64,000 nt of DNA from Microcebus murinus (GCF_040939455.1 NC_134104.1:10129501-10193500); one strand, 5' to 3'; counted from the first letter of the stretch, positions 1-14,352 are shown. The notes: generated by a model not told the origin, from the sequence alone. Program-made: numbers and translations.

Positions 1-3000
1 TCTTTCTGGAGGGCGACATTGAACCCACGTGGCATTTGACTCCTCCATTCCCTGCCTTCTATGCACGTGCACTCCTGAACCTGTGAGGAGACACTCATCG
101 TAGCACTGCTTGAAACAGCGACATAATCCAGATGCCCACAAAAGAAGGGATTCATCAGATAGCATGTACCCTGTCCATGCAATGAGTACATTAAAAAGAA
201 TGGGGTGTTTTCAGTGCTAATCACATGACAATATGTTTGTGATTTATCGGTTACAAAAGCAAGTTACAGAATGAAATATAGAGTATGATTTTTTTTTAAA
301 AAAATCAAACATCTATTCAAGGGGTGTTTATCTACACTTGCATATCCAGGCAGCAAAGTGGGTAAACACAGAACCAGTTCCAACAGTGGTTCCCTCCAGC
401 GAATGCACCAGAAGGATGGAATGGAACAGGAACAAGTGATCCTGTCTGGCTGGAAATCATTTACAACACGCACACATGTGTTTATAACTTAAAAGCTAAT
501 GAGTAAGTTATCTTGGAGATATCAATTCTCACAGGTTAACAGATTCTTCCTTTCCCGCTGCCCACCCCTGCTGCAGCCCTCTGGTGTTAAAAGGCAAACT
601 CAGGCACGTGAAAATGTCAGTGAGGTTGTTTGCACTTTCAAGGATTCATGAATCGGGCGGCATCAGGCCACAAGCAGTTGAGCTGTCCATTGAATTGGGG
701 TGAAAGGGGAGGGGGGACTTCTATAAGGTGTCCTCAGAAGCAAGACAAAGAAAATATATCTGATGGGTTAACGTGGAAATCCTAGGTTAGGGGTTAGTTT
801 GGAGGTTTCTGATTGGTTAAGCTTAAGTTTTGCTTTACTGTTTACATTGGGTTGTGCTTCGATTTGCTTGCCCTGGAACTCAAGGAGCTGTCATGGAGCT
901 CATGGAACTCACGGAGCTGTCTCAGCTTAATGGCCTATCAATTAATTGTTTTTGAACACTGGGGATACCTGAAAGACCAGAAAGTCTGCTCACCCCCAGG
1001 CACATGTGGAGGTTTAATGAGCAGAACACTTAGCAAACAGGAAGCGCACAGACCGCACATAAACAGAGCGCCTGTGACCTCATGCTAAGCACCCTCTGGT
1101 CCCTTGCTCTGATTTGCAGTCACTTCTTTGCACCTCTGCTCAGCCCCTTCCTCCCGGTCAACAGAGAAAGCTTCGGGTTTGCTGGCTGCAGTGACCTCGG
1201 GATCCACCATCCACTGCACGGTCACTGGGGACTTGGGAAGCGTTAGAGAAAAATTGTTCAGTGACATTGTTGAAGCACGGTGAGGAAGACTTCATTCAAC
1301 GGGGAGACTGCGGCAGTAGGTATGGAGACCACTGCAGCACAGCCTTGCCGTGGGGAGAGAGATTGGGCTCAAGTCCAAACACAGAGTGGGCACGTGGGAA
1401 TTTATATATAGCCAAGGAGCAGGGTGGGGGCAGCGATGGAAAATTACTAAGAGGAAGCGCCAGGGGGAAGGAGGATTTCTGGTTAATGTGATCTAACAGG
1501 AATTTTGTAGAAGACAGGCCAGGGTGACCAGAAGTCACCTGGGGCCTGGGTGGAGGACGACCAACCTGATCAGATGTTGAGAGTGATCAGGTATCAGGGC
1601 AGGGGTACTTGCTAAGCTGATTAGTGGGCCTCTTTTGCTAAATCTGGATTTGGTCTGAGCAGGGTCTCCTTCCGGGGGCCCATTTCCCACTGCCAGGGCC
1701 TGTCTCCTTGTGTTGGACCTTTGTTGGCCTTTCTTCTCTCCCACTAGGTGGCACCTTCCTTGAGGGTGGGGACTCTGCCATCGTTCCAAGATTTAGGCAG
1801 AGCCTGGAACCTGAAGGAGCTCAAGATTTGTTGATGACAGAGAGAAAGAGAGAAACAGAAGGAAGGAGGGAAGGGAGGGAGGGAACATTTTCCATTTTTG
1901 CCATGGGAAGACATTTATTTAGTTTGAACACTGGTCCTTGGTCTTGAATTTTTGTTGGTTGGTTTGTTTGTTCCTCCCTCCCATCACGTTTCCTTGTCCC
2001 TGCAGAGTCACTGCCAGCTCCCTTGGGCCCTTCTCCCCAGCCAGTCCCTGTCCACAGCAGTGGCAGCCGTCCACTGAGCTCTGAGTCAGCCGGTCACATC
2101 TGCTACCGCGTTAGTCCCCGCCTCAGTGCTTTGACATAGATAGTCTCCCCATTTTACAGACAGGGAAGTGGAGGCTGGTGAGGAGTGCAGCTGAGATGTG
2201 AGCCTGGGCACATGCAGTGCCAGAGCCTCTGCTCACGTCCTGGTGCTCAGCTGACCTCTGCTTCACCACACAGCCCCCTGGGGTCACGGTCACGCCCATC
2301 ACCTTGGCCCGACACCTGCTTGGACTCTCTGTCCAGGCGTTTCCCTCTCTGACATAGAAGCCACACCAGGAAAGGCAAGATAAGTGCTTGATTCTTCTAT
2401 TTATTAATTGACACAATAATACGACAAAGCCCTCCAAAGGCACTTCCAAAGGTGACTGATGAGTTTTTTGAGTACTCTTTTTAATGGTTTGTTTGATTTT
2501 TTTTTTTTACCATTGTAAACTCACAGATATATATTTTTATATATTTGTTCTGCTTGAATTTATTAAGTCATTATTTATTGACTCAAATTCTTCCATCTTT
2601 GGCCAATAGGAGCCGCTCTTCATCGGCTCTTGGGCTCTTTCCGCAGAACCCAGTGGCCTTTGGTGACTTCCTTGCTTTCAGGCTGCAGGAGATGCCTCAA
2701 GCTCATCTGTGCATTGCCTTCCTCAGACTCAGAATCAAAGAATTCGTGATTCCTTGAGCAGGCAATAATATTTAGGGGCCACAGTCTGGGGTTAGCGTAC
2801 ACATTGCTACTGGGTTGTTTTTGCTTCTCAGTCTTTCCAGCAGACAGAAGTGGGAAATAAACATTTTCAAAAGAGAAAAATAAGTCATTAATTAATACTG
2901 ATATAGTCAATTCCTTTACATTCATATGATTTTAGACTGAAAAATCTAACATTAACATAATTACTTATCATAAGTAATTTTATTTATCATAAAACAGACA

Positions 3001-4344
3001 TGAGTTTCAAAATAATAATACCAGTACTAGTAATAACAATGAAACCACTGAATATAGCTTCAGGTTGCATGTGTTTTTCTTTGTCCTCAGCATATATCCC
3101 ACAAGGGAATAGATAATCCAAATATTATGTTGTAGGGTCATTTGAAATAAATTCATGTCTGTGATTCTGTTACTGACATGGTAAGTAGCTAGATTTATTG
3201 GTTTCTGTTTTATTTTGTATCATTTGGCAGTCACTTGTTTTCTTTTTCTTTTTGATTTGCCTTTTTTAAAAAATATATGAAATGTTGACAATTTCCATTG
3301 TAAAATTATAAAACAAGGTACATTCAGAGAAGCCTAGAATTCTTACTTTTTCCTCTCTCCTGTTCTCTCCTTCTCCTTATAAGGTAAGCATTTTAATAAG
3401 CGTTTGCTTGAGTCTTCTGTGGTTTCTGCTTGAACATATAAGCACACAGCATATATATGTATATTAACACACACGCACAAGATAACATAATATTTATACT
3501 TTTCTATATACCTACACAGGTTTCTCATATCCAAAAGTGAAAATTGAATGAGAGAGGCAAAGAATTGTTGCCCTAGAATTGATCCATTGCACTACACAGT
3601 GTTTCACATTGTTGTCCCAGGCAACAGGGTCCCTTGGAGTGGGGAGAGAAAAGGAGGTGGCTAAGCAGGGGGACAATGAGACCACCATTACCACCTCAAC
3701 CAGAGAGCAGTCACAATTCTGTTCTACATATTTGGCATCCATATCAAATTTGGTCTAAAAGTGGTCTCCACTACTAAAAGAAAAATCCTAAGAGAAAAAT
3801 GACTGCAAGCCAATTATCAACCCAAACCTGCTGATCCTGGCCTTTAGAAGAGGCTGTTTGGGGACCACATTCTTCATGGTAACTTAACTATGATAGGATG
3901 GTCTTACTGTCTGGGATCATCCAAAGAAAACTCTTACATGGGGAAAAATCCTCTTCCGTTCGACAACAGAGCAGAGGACCTGATAAATCATCTTGTCCGT
4001 GTCTTCATTCAAGGGAATCTTTTGTGCACATTATGAAATGCCTTTTTAGCTCTGATTAAGGGGACACGAAAATACAAAGGAAATTGAAGAGACTGCTAGA
4101 GAGTGAAGCAAACTGTCACTTTGCCTGTGTATAGGAAGTGAAACGTGCTTTCTAGATAGGGCATTGAATTCGCTCAAAAACTGGCAACCCCAGCGGAAGA
4201 CAGGTGTGCAGGCTGACTTCCTTTTGCTTTTCGCCATACCCTCCTCTGCCATCTGGAGAAAACCACTCTTGATTGTGGTTTTACACAAACTCTGTGCACA
4301 CGCAGACACACACCACCCAAGTCCAGCCCCCCTGGGCAAGTCCT
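1..4344. other. Non-coding stretch left of FAM243A
   Basis: No exon-like coding sequence is recognised on either strand; the short ORFs overlap each other and resemble no family I know. The stretch holds a MIR-like fragment near 2125-2260, a purine-rich run at about 1845-1885 and AT-rich sequence at 2500-3350. Sequence at roughly 630-1570 has the look of a very degraded LTR, but I cannot name it. By synteny with human 21q22.11 this side leads toward KCNE1, whose coding exon is not present here. Confidence 0.5.
2125..2260 (-). repeat. MIR fragment
   Basis: The stretch 'cccattttacagacaggga' followed by a gaggctg-like segment is the antisense MIR core. Ancient and decayed. Confidence 0.5.
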
Positions 4345-4430
4345 CACTATAACCCCAGTGCCTGGCATAATGCCTGGAGCGTAGAAGGTGCTGGGTAACT
4401 ATTTTTGGAATGGATAAATGAATGTAAATA
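4345..4430 (+). repeat. L2 3' end fragment
   Basis: 'cagtgcctggcataatgcc' followed by a 'gaatggataaatgaatg' tail is the typical 3' end of an L2 LINE in sense orientation. Confidence 0.6.
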
Positions 4431-4742
4431 TTTCTCTCCCTCTAATGAACCACATGCATAGGGGCCATACACTTGGCTCATTACTATTAAAAGATTGCCA
4501 ACCTCTATCCCAGACGTATTGCAGAAGTGATATTAAAGAAGCATTTTCCATGGGTAGCATCTGCCATTCCCACGTCATGTGAGCAAGCAGGGAGTCGTTC
4601 TGAATATATTCCATGATGCTTTAAAGTCCAAAATGTAGCTATGGGACTGACACAGCTGTAAGAAAGCCCTTTATGAGGTCATCATTCCACCACTGGCCAG
4701 ACCTCCCCAGATGAAGACATAAGAGCTTTTAAAACCACTTGA

Positions 4743-5507
<765 letters not shown>

Positions 5508-5684
5508 GGGCAATTCCTCCCACAAGTAGTGAGACTCTGTTATGGGTATGGTCTTTACCACCAATTTTGTTGGGTCCAGAGCATTGCAGCCAAAGACACT
5601 TCAACAGCGACTCACAGGGGTGCTGCAAGGACTGGGGGCTTCTTAAGGATGTTGGCCAAATGCTTTGAGTTTACTGGAGGTTTC

Positions 5685-5690
5685 ATTAAA
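5685..5690 (+). terminator. Candidate FAM243A poly(A) signal (ATTAAA)
   Basis: An ATTAAA hexamer lies about 180 bases after the FAM243A stop, in the context ttcATTAAAtc. It is the first plausible signal downstream and precedes the Alu monomer at 5892. Use is inferred. Confidence 0.4.
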
Positions 5691-5891
5691 TCTTGTTGAT
5701 AAATGAGGGATCTCGACTCTCATCGTGTTAAGGCCACTTTGAGGGCTTTGTTACTGGGAGGTTTAGAGCTAACCCAGCCCAAAGGAGGATGGTGGTGAGC
5801 AGGAGTGAGCAGGGTTAAAGGTCATGTAGCCAAAATTTAGGTCCGAGAGAAAAGCAGAACTAGCATGCAGCTGCAATAGAAAGTGAAAACT

Positions 5892-6030
5892 GGCTGGGCA
5901 CAGTGGTTCACGCCTGTAATCCCAGCACTTTGGGAGTCTGAGGCAGGAGGATTGCTTGAGTCCAGGAGTTTGAGACCAGCCTAAAAAACATAGCTAGATC
6001 CCGTCTCTACAAGTAATAATAAAAAAAAAA
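5892..6030 (+). mobile_element. Alu left-arm monomer (FLAM/AluJ-like)
   Basis: The element begins 'ggctgggcacagtggttca', carries only a left-arm body and ends in a poly(A) run. It is flanked by matching 'aagtgaaaa' at 5881-5889 and 6031-6039, a 9-base target-site duplication. Confidence 0.85.
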
Positions 6031-6850
6031 AAGTGAAAATTAAGTAGTGTGCCAACCAGTTTCAACCAACAAAATAATCCACAGGGAGCCAGCTTGCCAT
6101 CAGCCAGGGACATTGCCCAGAGAGTGGCTGAGCAAGACTCTTTTCCTTCCTTCCTTGACAGCAAGGTGAGTTGGTAGTCCCAGCAAGGGACCTGGAAATA
6201 TGACAGTGGTTGGTTGCAGTGGGACTTGGTGGGTGAACAGGTGCAGTGATGAGGGTCTGTGGAACCCCTTATCCAACCAACCTCCCGGCCAACTCCAAGA
6301 ATCCCAACAAAAGGGCGTTAGACTTTGCCATGGAGTTTCAGCTCACGGCCCTTGTAGCCAAGCCACCTGCAGCTGGTACAACCATTCCCTGTTCAAGTTT
6401 GAGGCTGTTGCTGTAAGTTGTCAGGATTTGTGGTTGTATTTTTATGGAAAACGGCCAGACCACTATTAAACATGTCATAAAATTCACTCCTGTGTATACC
6501 TGTCCAGGCAGTAATTTTACAATAGAAGTAATCATTCTGAAGTGTGTAAAAAATAATTTCCACGGGATGTTGCCAGGAAAAGAGAAGGCATGTGTGGGGG
6601 CGGGGTACGTGGGAACTCCGTACTTTTCCCTCAACTTTGCTGTGAACCTAAAAAAATGGCTCTTAAACTGTATTTGAACATAACTTGGGGGAAATTTCTA
6701 GCTAACTCCTAACAGATGACTATACACGATTGTGAGGCCAGGTTCCTGATAACCAGGTGCAGACAGCGTCATTTGCTTTGCTTGTCTTCCTTCTCTCTGG
6801 AACCTTCCTATGTTATTCAGAAAGACTTTGTCAGATGAAAATAGATGTTC

Positions 6851-7015
6851 AGGCCAGGCACGGTGGCTCACGCCTATAATCCTAGCACTCTGGGAGGCTG
6901 AGGCAGGAGGATCGCTTGAGCCCAGGAGTTTGAGGTTGCTGTGAGCTAGGCTGACGCCACGGTACTCTAGCCCGGGCAACAGAGCAAGACTCTGTCTCTA
7001 AAGAAATAAATAAAA
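6851..7015 (+). mobile_element. Strepsirrhine Alu, internally deleted monomer
   Basis: A left-arm head joins directly to the right-arm tail 'gtgagctaggctgacgcca', so the middle of the dimer is missing. A perfect 14-base target-site duplication (gaaaatagatgttc) flanks it at 6837-6850 and 7016-7029, so this form inserted as one unit and did not arise by later deletion. Confidence 0.9.
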
Positions 7016-7177
7016 GAAAATAGATGTTCGATGCTTTTCTGTGACTGGGTGGTGGACTTCTGCAGCATTTTGTCATTGTTAAAAAAAAAAGGAACCCGAG
7101 TATGCATCCAAACAGCCAAGCACTCAGAACTGCCAGGTCCCAGTTGTTGCAGATCTCGCTGGACAGCCAATGGTGCT

Positions 7178-7610
7178 ATATTCGTTTCCTATAGCTGCTG
7201 TTACAAATTACCACCAGCTTAAAACACAGGAATTTATTCTCCCCCAGTTCTGGAGTTCTCCCTCGGAGGTCAGAAATCAATTCCACCAGGCCAAGGTCAA
7301 GGTGTTGGCAGGGTGGTGCTCCTTTGGGGGTTCCAGGGGGGAATCTGTTCCTCAGCCTCTTCCAGCTACTGGTGACTGTCAGTATCCTGGCTTGTGGCTG
7401 CACCACTTCCTCCTCTTCTGTGCCAAATCTCCCTCTGCCTCCCTCTTACCTGCAGTTGTATTCATGCCCCACCTAGATACTCAGCATCATCTTCACATCT
7501 CCAAATCCTTAACTTGATCGCATATGCAGATTTTTTTTTTCCCCATATAAAGTAGCATTCACAGGTTCCAGGGAGTAAGATACCTTTGGGGACCATTATG
7601 CAGCCAACCA
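7178..7610 (-). mobile_element. MLT1-like LTR (MaLR/ERVL), antisense
   Basis: Starts with the antisense end 'tttcctatagctgctgtta' and 'ttctggag', runs through 'tcaaggtgttggcaggg' and ends near 'ggaccattatgcagccaac'. The segment order matches the complement of an MLT1 LTR. Solo and decayed. Confidence 0.75.
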
Positions 7611-7904
7611 CAGATGCCAAGCAAAGTCTCGTTCTGCCCATTGAAATACTGCATTTCTCATTGGCAATTAACCTGGGGAAACAACTTTTACTGTGTGTGT
7701 ATTTGTGTGGTCTTTTTCTCTATTTCACGTATATTTTAGGATTTAATTTCCTTGAGAGCAAGGAATAGTACGCAAACTTCCTTGATCCCTTCAATGTGCT
7801 GTCACTGTGCGGGCCCAAGTGTAGGTGGCCTGAGTTTGGGGACATGACTGTGTTTTGTCCCACATCACATTGATTCCACACCTCCCCAGAGTTGCCGAGC
7901 AATA

Positions 7905-8065
7905 AACGCTAACAGCTGCACGTGCTGCATACATTTAATCCTCACAACGGTCTATTATGCAGGAACTATTGTAATCTGCATTTTGCAGATGTGGGAAACT
8001 GAGGCACAGGGAGATTCAATGCAGAGTTCACGCTTGGAGCCCTTATTCACACTGCCTCTCCACTA
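7905..8065 (-). repeat. MIR
   Basis: 'taatcctcacaacggtcta' followed by 'gggaaactgaggcacaggg' is the antisense MIR core, nearly full length. Confidence 0.75.
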
Positions 8066-8069
8066 ACGG

Positions 8070-8215
8070 GAAACTCATTTGATCTTCACGACAACCCTAT
8101 CAGGTAGGCGCTCTTATTTTTGCAATTGTACAGATGAGGAAACTGAGATGTTGGAATGTCACGAAGGCCACCGGATTCCAAAGCTGGTGCCCCTCACTGC
8201 CATGCCTAGCTTAGT
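8070..8215 (-). repeat. MIR, second tandem copy
   Basis: 'cttcacgacaaccctatca' and 'cagatgaggaaactgagat' form a second antisense MIR immediately after the first. Confidence 0.7.
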
Positions 8216-8664
8216 TACCGGAGCCTGGCTTTTCCTCTCTCACTCTCGTAATTTACATGGCATAAGGTTGGCCTCTGACATCACGCTAGACATCAGCTGG
8301 CAAAACAGCTATCTATCTACAGCTGGACACCACAGCACAAAAGTACTTCCACACCAAGCTGAGGAAGAGGCAGAATATCTTTTAAAGACACATTATTTTG
8401 CAGTGAGAAAAAAAAAAATGGAATGTTTTTGGGTTATCAGATGAACAAGATGAACCAACAGGAGCTATTTTTGTTTGAAAACCAAAACAGGCTTAGGGTT
8501 TTATTCCTTTGAGGCCGTGTTCAGTCATTAGAAAAGCCAGCAGAGGAAAGAGAACATCAGTATAACCAGATAGATCAAAAGCGCTGCCTTTAATGTGCAA
8601 TTGAGTTACATAAGATTGTATTCATAATTGAGAAATGCCACTTTATATACTAAGTCTGGAAACT

Positions 8665-8905
8665 TCCAGCAGAAAGCAGCAGAAAGTACACTGGGCTTTG
8701 GGAATCGGATGGACCTAGTTGCAATCTCAAGTTTCCAGCTTATTAAGCTATGAGACTTAGGGTAAGTTCCTTTACTTCCCTGAGGCTCAATTAACTCATT
8801 AGTAAAATAGGTTAACACCTGTAAAATGGTGTAACTCATGCCAAGCCACGACATTGTGTCTGGCACCTACTGAGTGGTCAAGAAGTTGAAGCTGTTATCA
8901 TTACA
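8665..8905 (+). repeat. MIR
   Basis: Sense MIR with 'gggtaagttcctttacttc', 'ctgaggctcaatt' and a 'tgtctggcacctac' tail. Confidence 0.65.
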
Positions 8906-11900
8906 GTCCATGCTGAGGTTCAAGCAATGTGCCCACAATTAGACCTAATGTCACTGACCTCATTTCCTTTTTACTCTTTGAGGAACATTTTTACTTCTTT
9001 TTATCACCAGGATGTAATAAGAACAGACACATCTTAAGATACTTTGATCAAAGGAAACTTTGTTCTCTGGCATTTCTTTTAAGACCATCTGCAATAGGTT
9101 AGGGAATTAATAATATTAATAATGAGAAGTTTCTTCCAGTGGGGCTGGGGCAGGGAGGCTGGTGCGGATAGCCCAGAATCTCTTTGGGAGCAGCCACATT
9201 CAGTCCACTGTACTTAGCAACAGTGGGTGCCAATACACGACAACACGGGGCTGGGCCGCACACCTGTAGGGCCACAACCCATGAGGTTGGTGCCGCTGTT
9301 CTCCTTCTGAGTGGTTGGTTGATCAAACTTCCAGTTCTTTCTGGCCTTCACCGTCACTACCAACCACCTTCCCATCCCCACCCATGGACCAGGTGACTCC
9401 CAAGGAGGGGAGTGTCAGGAAATGGTGCTGGACCCAGGTCAAGGAAGGAGGGAAATAAGCAGAGAGAGCATGTTACCCATAGTTTAGTCCATCTGCATCA
9501 GATGGAGCCCACCTGGCCAATCAGGGCTGAGTTGCCCACCGAGGGGCAAAACACTCCTTCCATTGGCGATCATTCTGCCACATGCAAACTCTTCCTACAC
9601 GCTTGACTTCATTCAGTTCAGACAACCACCTCATACAGCGGGCAGGGCAGTGATCATGGAGCTCATTTTACAAACGAAGACAAGGCCGGGGCCGTAGCTG
9701 ACTCACCTGGGCATGTACACAACAGGAGTGACAGGAGGGTCACAACCCCGTAGCCTAGTCTCCCTGTCAAGAAGCCCTCACACCCATCTCTGCATGGTCC
9801 CATGTGTCAACGAGGATTAAGTTGGACTATGAATAGTCCACAGAGATGTCAACAAAATAGAAGGAACCCCAGCACCACCAAAAACAAGAAGTGTCAAGGT
9901 GTCAGTTCAGGGGCGATGATGGAACAGTGGTCACCAAGAGCCCAGGATTCTATCTTTTTACTCCATTGTCCCAGACTTGGTTCAGGCCTCAAAGTCACTT
10001 CACAGTGCAAAATGGCTGCCGAACAAGCCATTGCATTAGCATTCCAGGCAGTGAAAAAGTAGAAAGGGAGGAAGTCGGTCTCCCAGTGACGATCCCTGGC
10101 TTCACCCTGACACAGGGGACACCTACACTCAGGGGCTGCCTCACACCTCGGTCATGCTCCTCTTTCTGGCAGCGGAGGCTCCTTGAGGTCACGCTGGTAC
10201 CAGCCGTCTCTCCCCTAAGGGACCAGGGCAGAGTGGAGCACAGATTAAAGCATGAGGACACTCGTGTCACCAAGCCTGGGGGACATGCAGTACTGTGAGG
10301 ATCAGGCATCTGGGCATCTTCAGGAATGAGTCACTCAGACAGCTCTGCTTGCTAGATAAGACTTGAAAGAAAGCTTGGGGAGGGGTAACCCAACCAAAAG
10401 AATCCCAGATTTTCTGTCTGAACTATTTGGTTTCTGGAATACATCATGTACATCTCTGTTGCGTATGTCCTTGTTAAGCAGAGTATACGAAACCGTTTAA
10501 CCTTTTCTGCATGACTGAGGTCACCATGATGAACATAACGTCATCATGTGTAGCGTTCCCGTGTGGGGACTGCTGGCACATGTAGATCATGCAGTGAACT
10601 CTCAGGCCCACTTCTGAAAGGCCATCCTGGGGCTCTCCTGTGGGCAGAGAATGTGGATTTCAGTCTCTGCCCTTTGCAATGTCTTCCTGCTACCTGGGGA
10701 CGGTCACCTCTTTGGTACATATTTGTTCTCTGTCATGGCCCAGAGGGCTGCTGGACAGCGTGTCCAGATGGGGCTGTGGCAGTGGGCCTTAGCACTCTAT
10801 CCTCCTACCTACAGCCAGCCGTGCACACGTGCAGCCAACCAATTATTTAAAATCAAACAACGAATCTACTTATTTCACATACCTATGGAAGGGAACAATG
10901 TCAGTAACTCCAATCAGTGATTAACCATCTCCCCCTAGTGGTGCAAGAGTGTATAGGAAAGGTAACTGAAAATAAAACCCCAAACCCCAAAATGCTCTTC
11001 ACAGAAAACCCATAGGCATGCTCGGTGATTTAGTCCAATCCTTGCCATCTTCCACTATGTTTTCCAAGAAGGTGGCCACAGGTTGCACAAATTCCAAAGC
11101 TTAGCTTTAAATCCCAAAGCCTAGGAAATCGCCTGTGTTTAAAATACACTTGAGTATCTACCGGTCAGACATACTTGATTCTCCATGAAAAGCCAACAGA
11201 CCCTCCGCCTTGGATTTCTGGGGCTCATGGCTGGGTGTGCATGAGGGAGGAAGTGGCGCCCAGAGTGAACGGGTCGGCTGCCAGGCATGGCGGGAGCAGG
11301 CGATGCCCCAGTCCTGCGGAGTGAGATGTCAGCAGAGGCCAGGCCCCCGGAGCAGGAGCAGGGTCCAAGGTGGGCAGGGCACACTGCCAGGCTGCAGAGG
11401 GGACCTGTCGAAGGCAGGAGGGTAGGCTGTGGCCTGGGTCAGTGCTGGGCCCCATCTGAGCAGGTTGCCGAAACCCAAGGGCATTATGCCTCTGCTCAGG
11501 TCACACACCCATGCTCCAAGAGGACTCCAGGCCACAGCGGGGTTAGGCAGAGTGGCGTCCCCAGAGCTCCCAGGCAAAGGCTGGAGCAGCCTCCTATAGG
11601 GGGCGGAGGTACCAGCTTACGTGAAAATCCTCTTCTGACTGTGAGGTCTGCAGCCTGCAGCACCACGGTCGGTTCTGTACTTAGAACGTAGAGCCTACGT
11701 AAATTCTTTCCTGCTTCCTACATTGTGACTGTAACTCCCCCGACTCCTCATGCTGAAAATGCAAAGCTCCACCAAACTGGCAACAGTGGGTGGGGTTGAC
11801 ATCTATTAATAGACGCTCCTGCACGTTTTCCACGTGGCCATCAGCAGCGACACAAACATGCCACCGTATTCACGGCCCCAGTTACTGTGTCTTCATGCCC

Positions 11901-12915
11901 CGTCCACCCTGGTATCTGGAGAGAAGTGAGAGAATTTGAACCTGTACCACAGGGAATGGCCTGGGGTAACAAACAGCAAAAGATATTTTCTGTCTCTTTA
12001 AAACTTCCCTGATCCTTTTGGGAAACTAAGGTCTGCAATCCCAGTCTGCGGCAGGTGGTCGGGAGGAGCAGGGGACTGTCTTTTGTTCTTTGTGTTATAG
12101 GAGGAAGCTCAGCTGAACTGTGGCAGAGGTCTGGGTGGGCCTCCCAGGTGGGTGGGAGTCACAGGCTTTGCCTCCAGCAGAGATGGGACAATTAGAATCA
12201 CTAACACTAATAGTCCAGAACTGAGGACCCTCCCTTTAAAAGCTCTGTATTTCTGCTTATGTGCAGGAATTTGGATTTTGAGGCAATAGTCTGCCAGTTT
12301 CATCCTTAGTAATAAACTTTTTTCTTCTCCTCAAACCACTTATTCTCATTCCTCTGATGTGGCCTCAGGGACAAGTGATGAGCTTTCAGTAACAAACCCT
12401 TTTCGTAGAGATCTCTGTGTGTTGGGTGCTGAGCAGTAAACATTCTTATCCCATTGGCCTGCCCCCGAGTCTGAAAGTCTTCCATGAACGTCCTGCCCTT
12501 TGCCTTTATCTGCAAATCCCTACAAGCAAACTGGTAAGGAGAGGACAAAACGCACCCAGGAGCTCCTCTTGCTCTTTCACGCCAGGACTGGAGAAGAGAA
12601 TTCTTCCTGGACTCGGAGCCTGACAGGGCAGACACCTCCCAACCTGCACTTCCTCCCCATGAGGACCTCCCAGGTCAGACAGGGGACAGCTCTCCTGGAC
12701 GAGTGCACAGCCTCGCAAGGAACACACACACAGGGGACAGCACCTGCAGGAGGGACAGAGGAGAAAAGGGCCCAGGGGAAGGCAGCCCACCAGGGAGAGG
12801 GTGAGAGGCCCGGTGCCCAGCCCCACAGCAGATGCTGCTCCCCCTGTCCCTGCTGGAGTCCCCAGCTGGAAATGCTGGCTGGGGTGTGAGTTTGCAAAAC
12901 TCCCTCCTCTCACAA

Positions 12916-12947
<32 letters not shown>

Positions 12948-14154
12948 GTGTGTGTATGTGAGAGTATGACAGAGATACACACTCTCCTTTACTTATTCCA
13001 AAGACCAGAAATATCCTTTTAACAAAGGTATTTTATTTTAGTACACAAAATACTGATTCTTTCGAAAGCATATAAAAATTCACATTGCTTTAAGTTAAAG
13101 GCCCAGGTTGGGAGTTTATCCTCTGACACATCACCCAGTGGTTCTTGCTTCTCGGCTAGGGTCTACTGGAGCTGACATTTACATTGCAAAATCTAGAAAA
13201 GAAAACCAAAGGGTAAGTAGGAGGGAAACGTTTGATAAAATTACAGTGAATGTTTTACTCGTTCAGCATTAACACTTTTCAGCCGTTCAGACTTGAGAAA
13301 CAGAAACTACTCAAGTTTATCTATTAATGAATGTATTTTTAGCACCACAATTTCCCTTTCATCTTGAAAACCTGTTTAGTTTAAAGCAAGGCACCGGTAT
13401 TTGAGAAGCTGCCAGCCGATAGAGAAAGACCAACTCCCCAGGCAGTTCTAAGCTCAGAGGGGAAGCCACCCAGCCCCACTTAACCAACAGGTCTCCGGTG
13501 ACGTCTGCAGAGAGAAGAAAGAAGCATTTATGATCTCACATCTAATTTTCCTCTTCTCAGTTTAACATGCGAAATGAGGACTGTCAGGAATATAAATTCA
13601 ATCAGCAACATTGCAATGTAAACTGCCTTCCCTCACCCTGTAAATTTTCTCTTCCCCCTTTCTAGTGCCTGCTCCTGAGTTTCACTTTAAAAAAGAATCA
13701 ATAAAAGGCAAGGTTCCATAACAGTAACTTCTGTCTGGCAAAAGTCCACAGCCCATTGAGGACCAGCCAGCGGCTGCGGCTGCTGGAAAGGGCGAGTGAT
13801 CAAGAGAAGTGCTTCCACCAGCCCACGTGTCCGTATTCAGGAAGGCGGCCGGCTCAGGCTGGGTACGGTGGTTGGATGAGTTTGATCTGGGTTCGATTTC
13901 TGGTTCTGCTCTTCACCAGGTATGGTGTGAGCCATTCTTTCAGTCTGGATACACCCCACAGAGCTGTCAGGTCTGAGTAACCCAGCTGTGTAAGAAATGC
14001 CTAGCAAACGCCCGGCACAGAATGATCACCCAGTAAGTGTTGCTTCTGTTTCTCCTAAGTATGCCTTTAACCTCACAGTCTGCCAGCACTGCACGGGGAT
14101 TCCTATTTTTACACGCAGGGAATCGGAGCGGGCAGGGGTGGTGGAGGTCACCTA
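8906..14154. other. Intergenic stretch between FAM243A and SMIM11
   Basis: No gene is recognised. The part at 11200-11690 is GC-rich and open in several overlapping frames on both strands, which is what chance ORFs in GC-rich DNA look like. A TG microsatellite lies at 12916-12960. The rest is unique sequence or repeat too decayed to name. Confidence 0.5.
12916..12960. repeat. (TG)n microsatellite
   Basis: TG repeats about 45 bases long, broken by TATG and GAG interruptions. Apparent His-Thr-rich reading frames on the opposite strand come from this repeat. Confidence 0.95.
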
Positions 14155-14352
14155 GCCCAGTGGTTCCTATGGTGACCTGTTGCTGAGAGGACTGCGTCAG
14201 AGTCATCTAATGGGCTTTCAAAAGAACAGGTGCCCGGACACAACCGTAGACAGAATGGAATCTCCCTGAGGCTGGAGCCTGAGAATCTGCATTTTAATAA
14301 GCATCCCAGCGATTCTGATCCTTAGCCAGGTTTGGGGACCACTGATCTAGAA
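14155..14352 (+). mobile_element. MER5-like hAT-Charlie DNA transposon
   Basis: The ends 'cccagtggttcctat' and 'ggggaccactgatct' form short inverted termini, and 'gagaatctgcattttaata' is an internal marker of MER5-type elements. Non-autonomous and ancient. Confidence 0.6.

Noticed and set aside
11139..11691. GC-rich patch with several overlapping ORFs as a possible gene
   Set aside because: Frames overlap on both strands with no domain, no convincing splice sites and too few CG dinucleotides for a CpG promoter.
12506..12982. 158-codon frame with a His-Thr-rich start, minus strand
   Set aside because: The striking start is only the TG microsatellite at 12916-12960 read in reverse.
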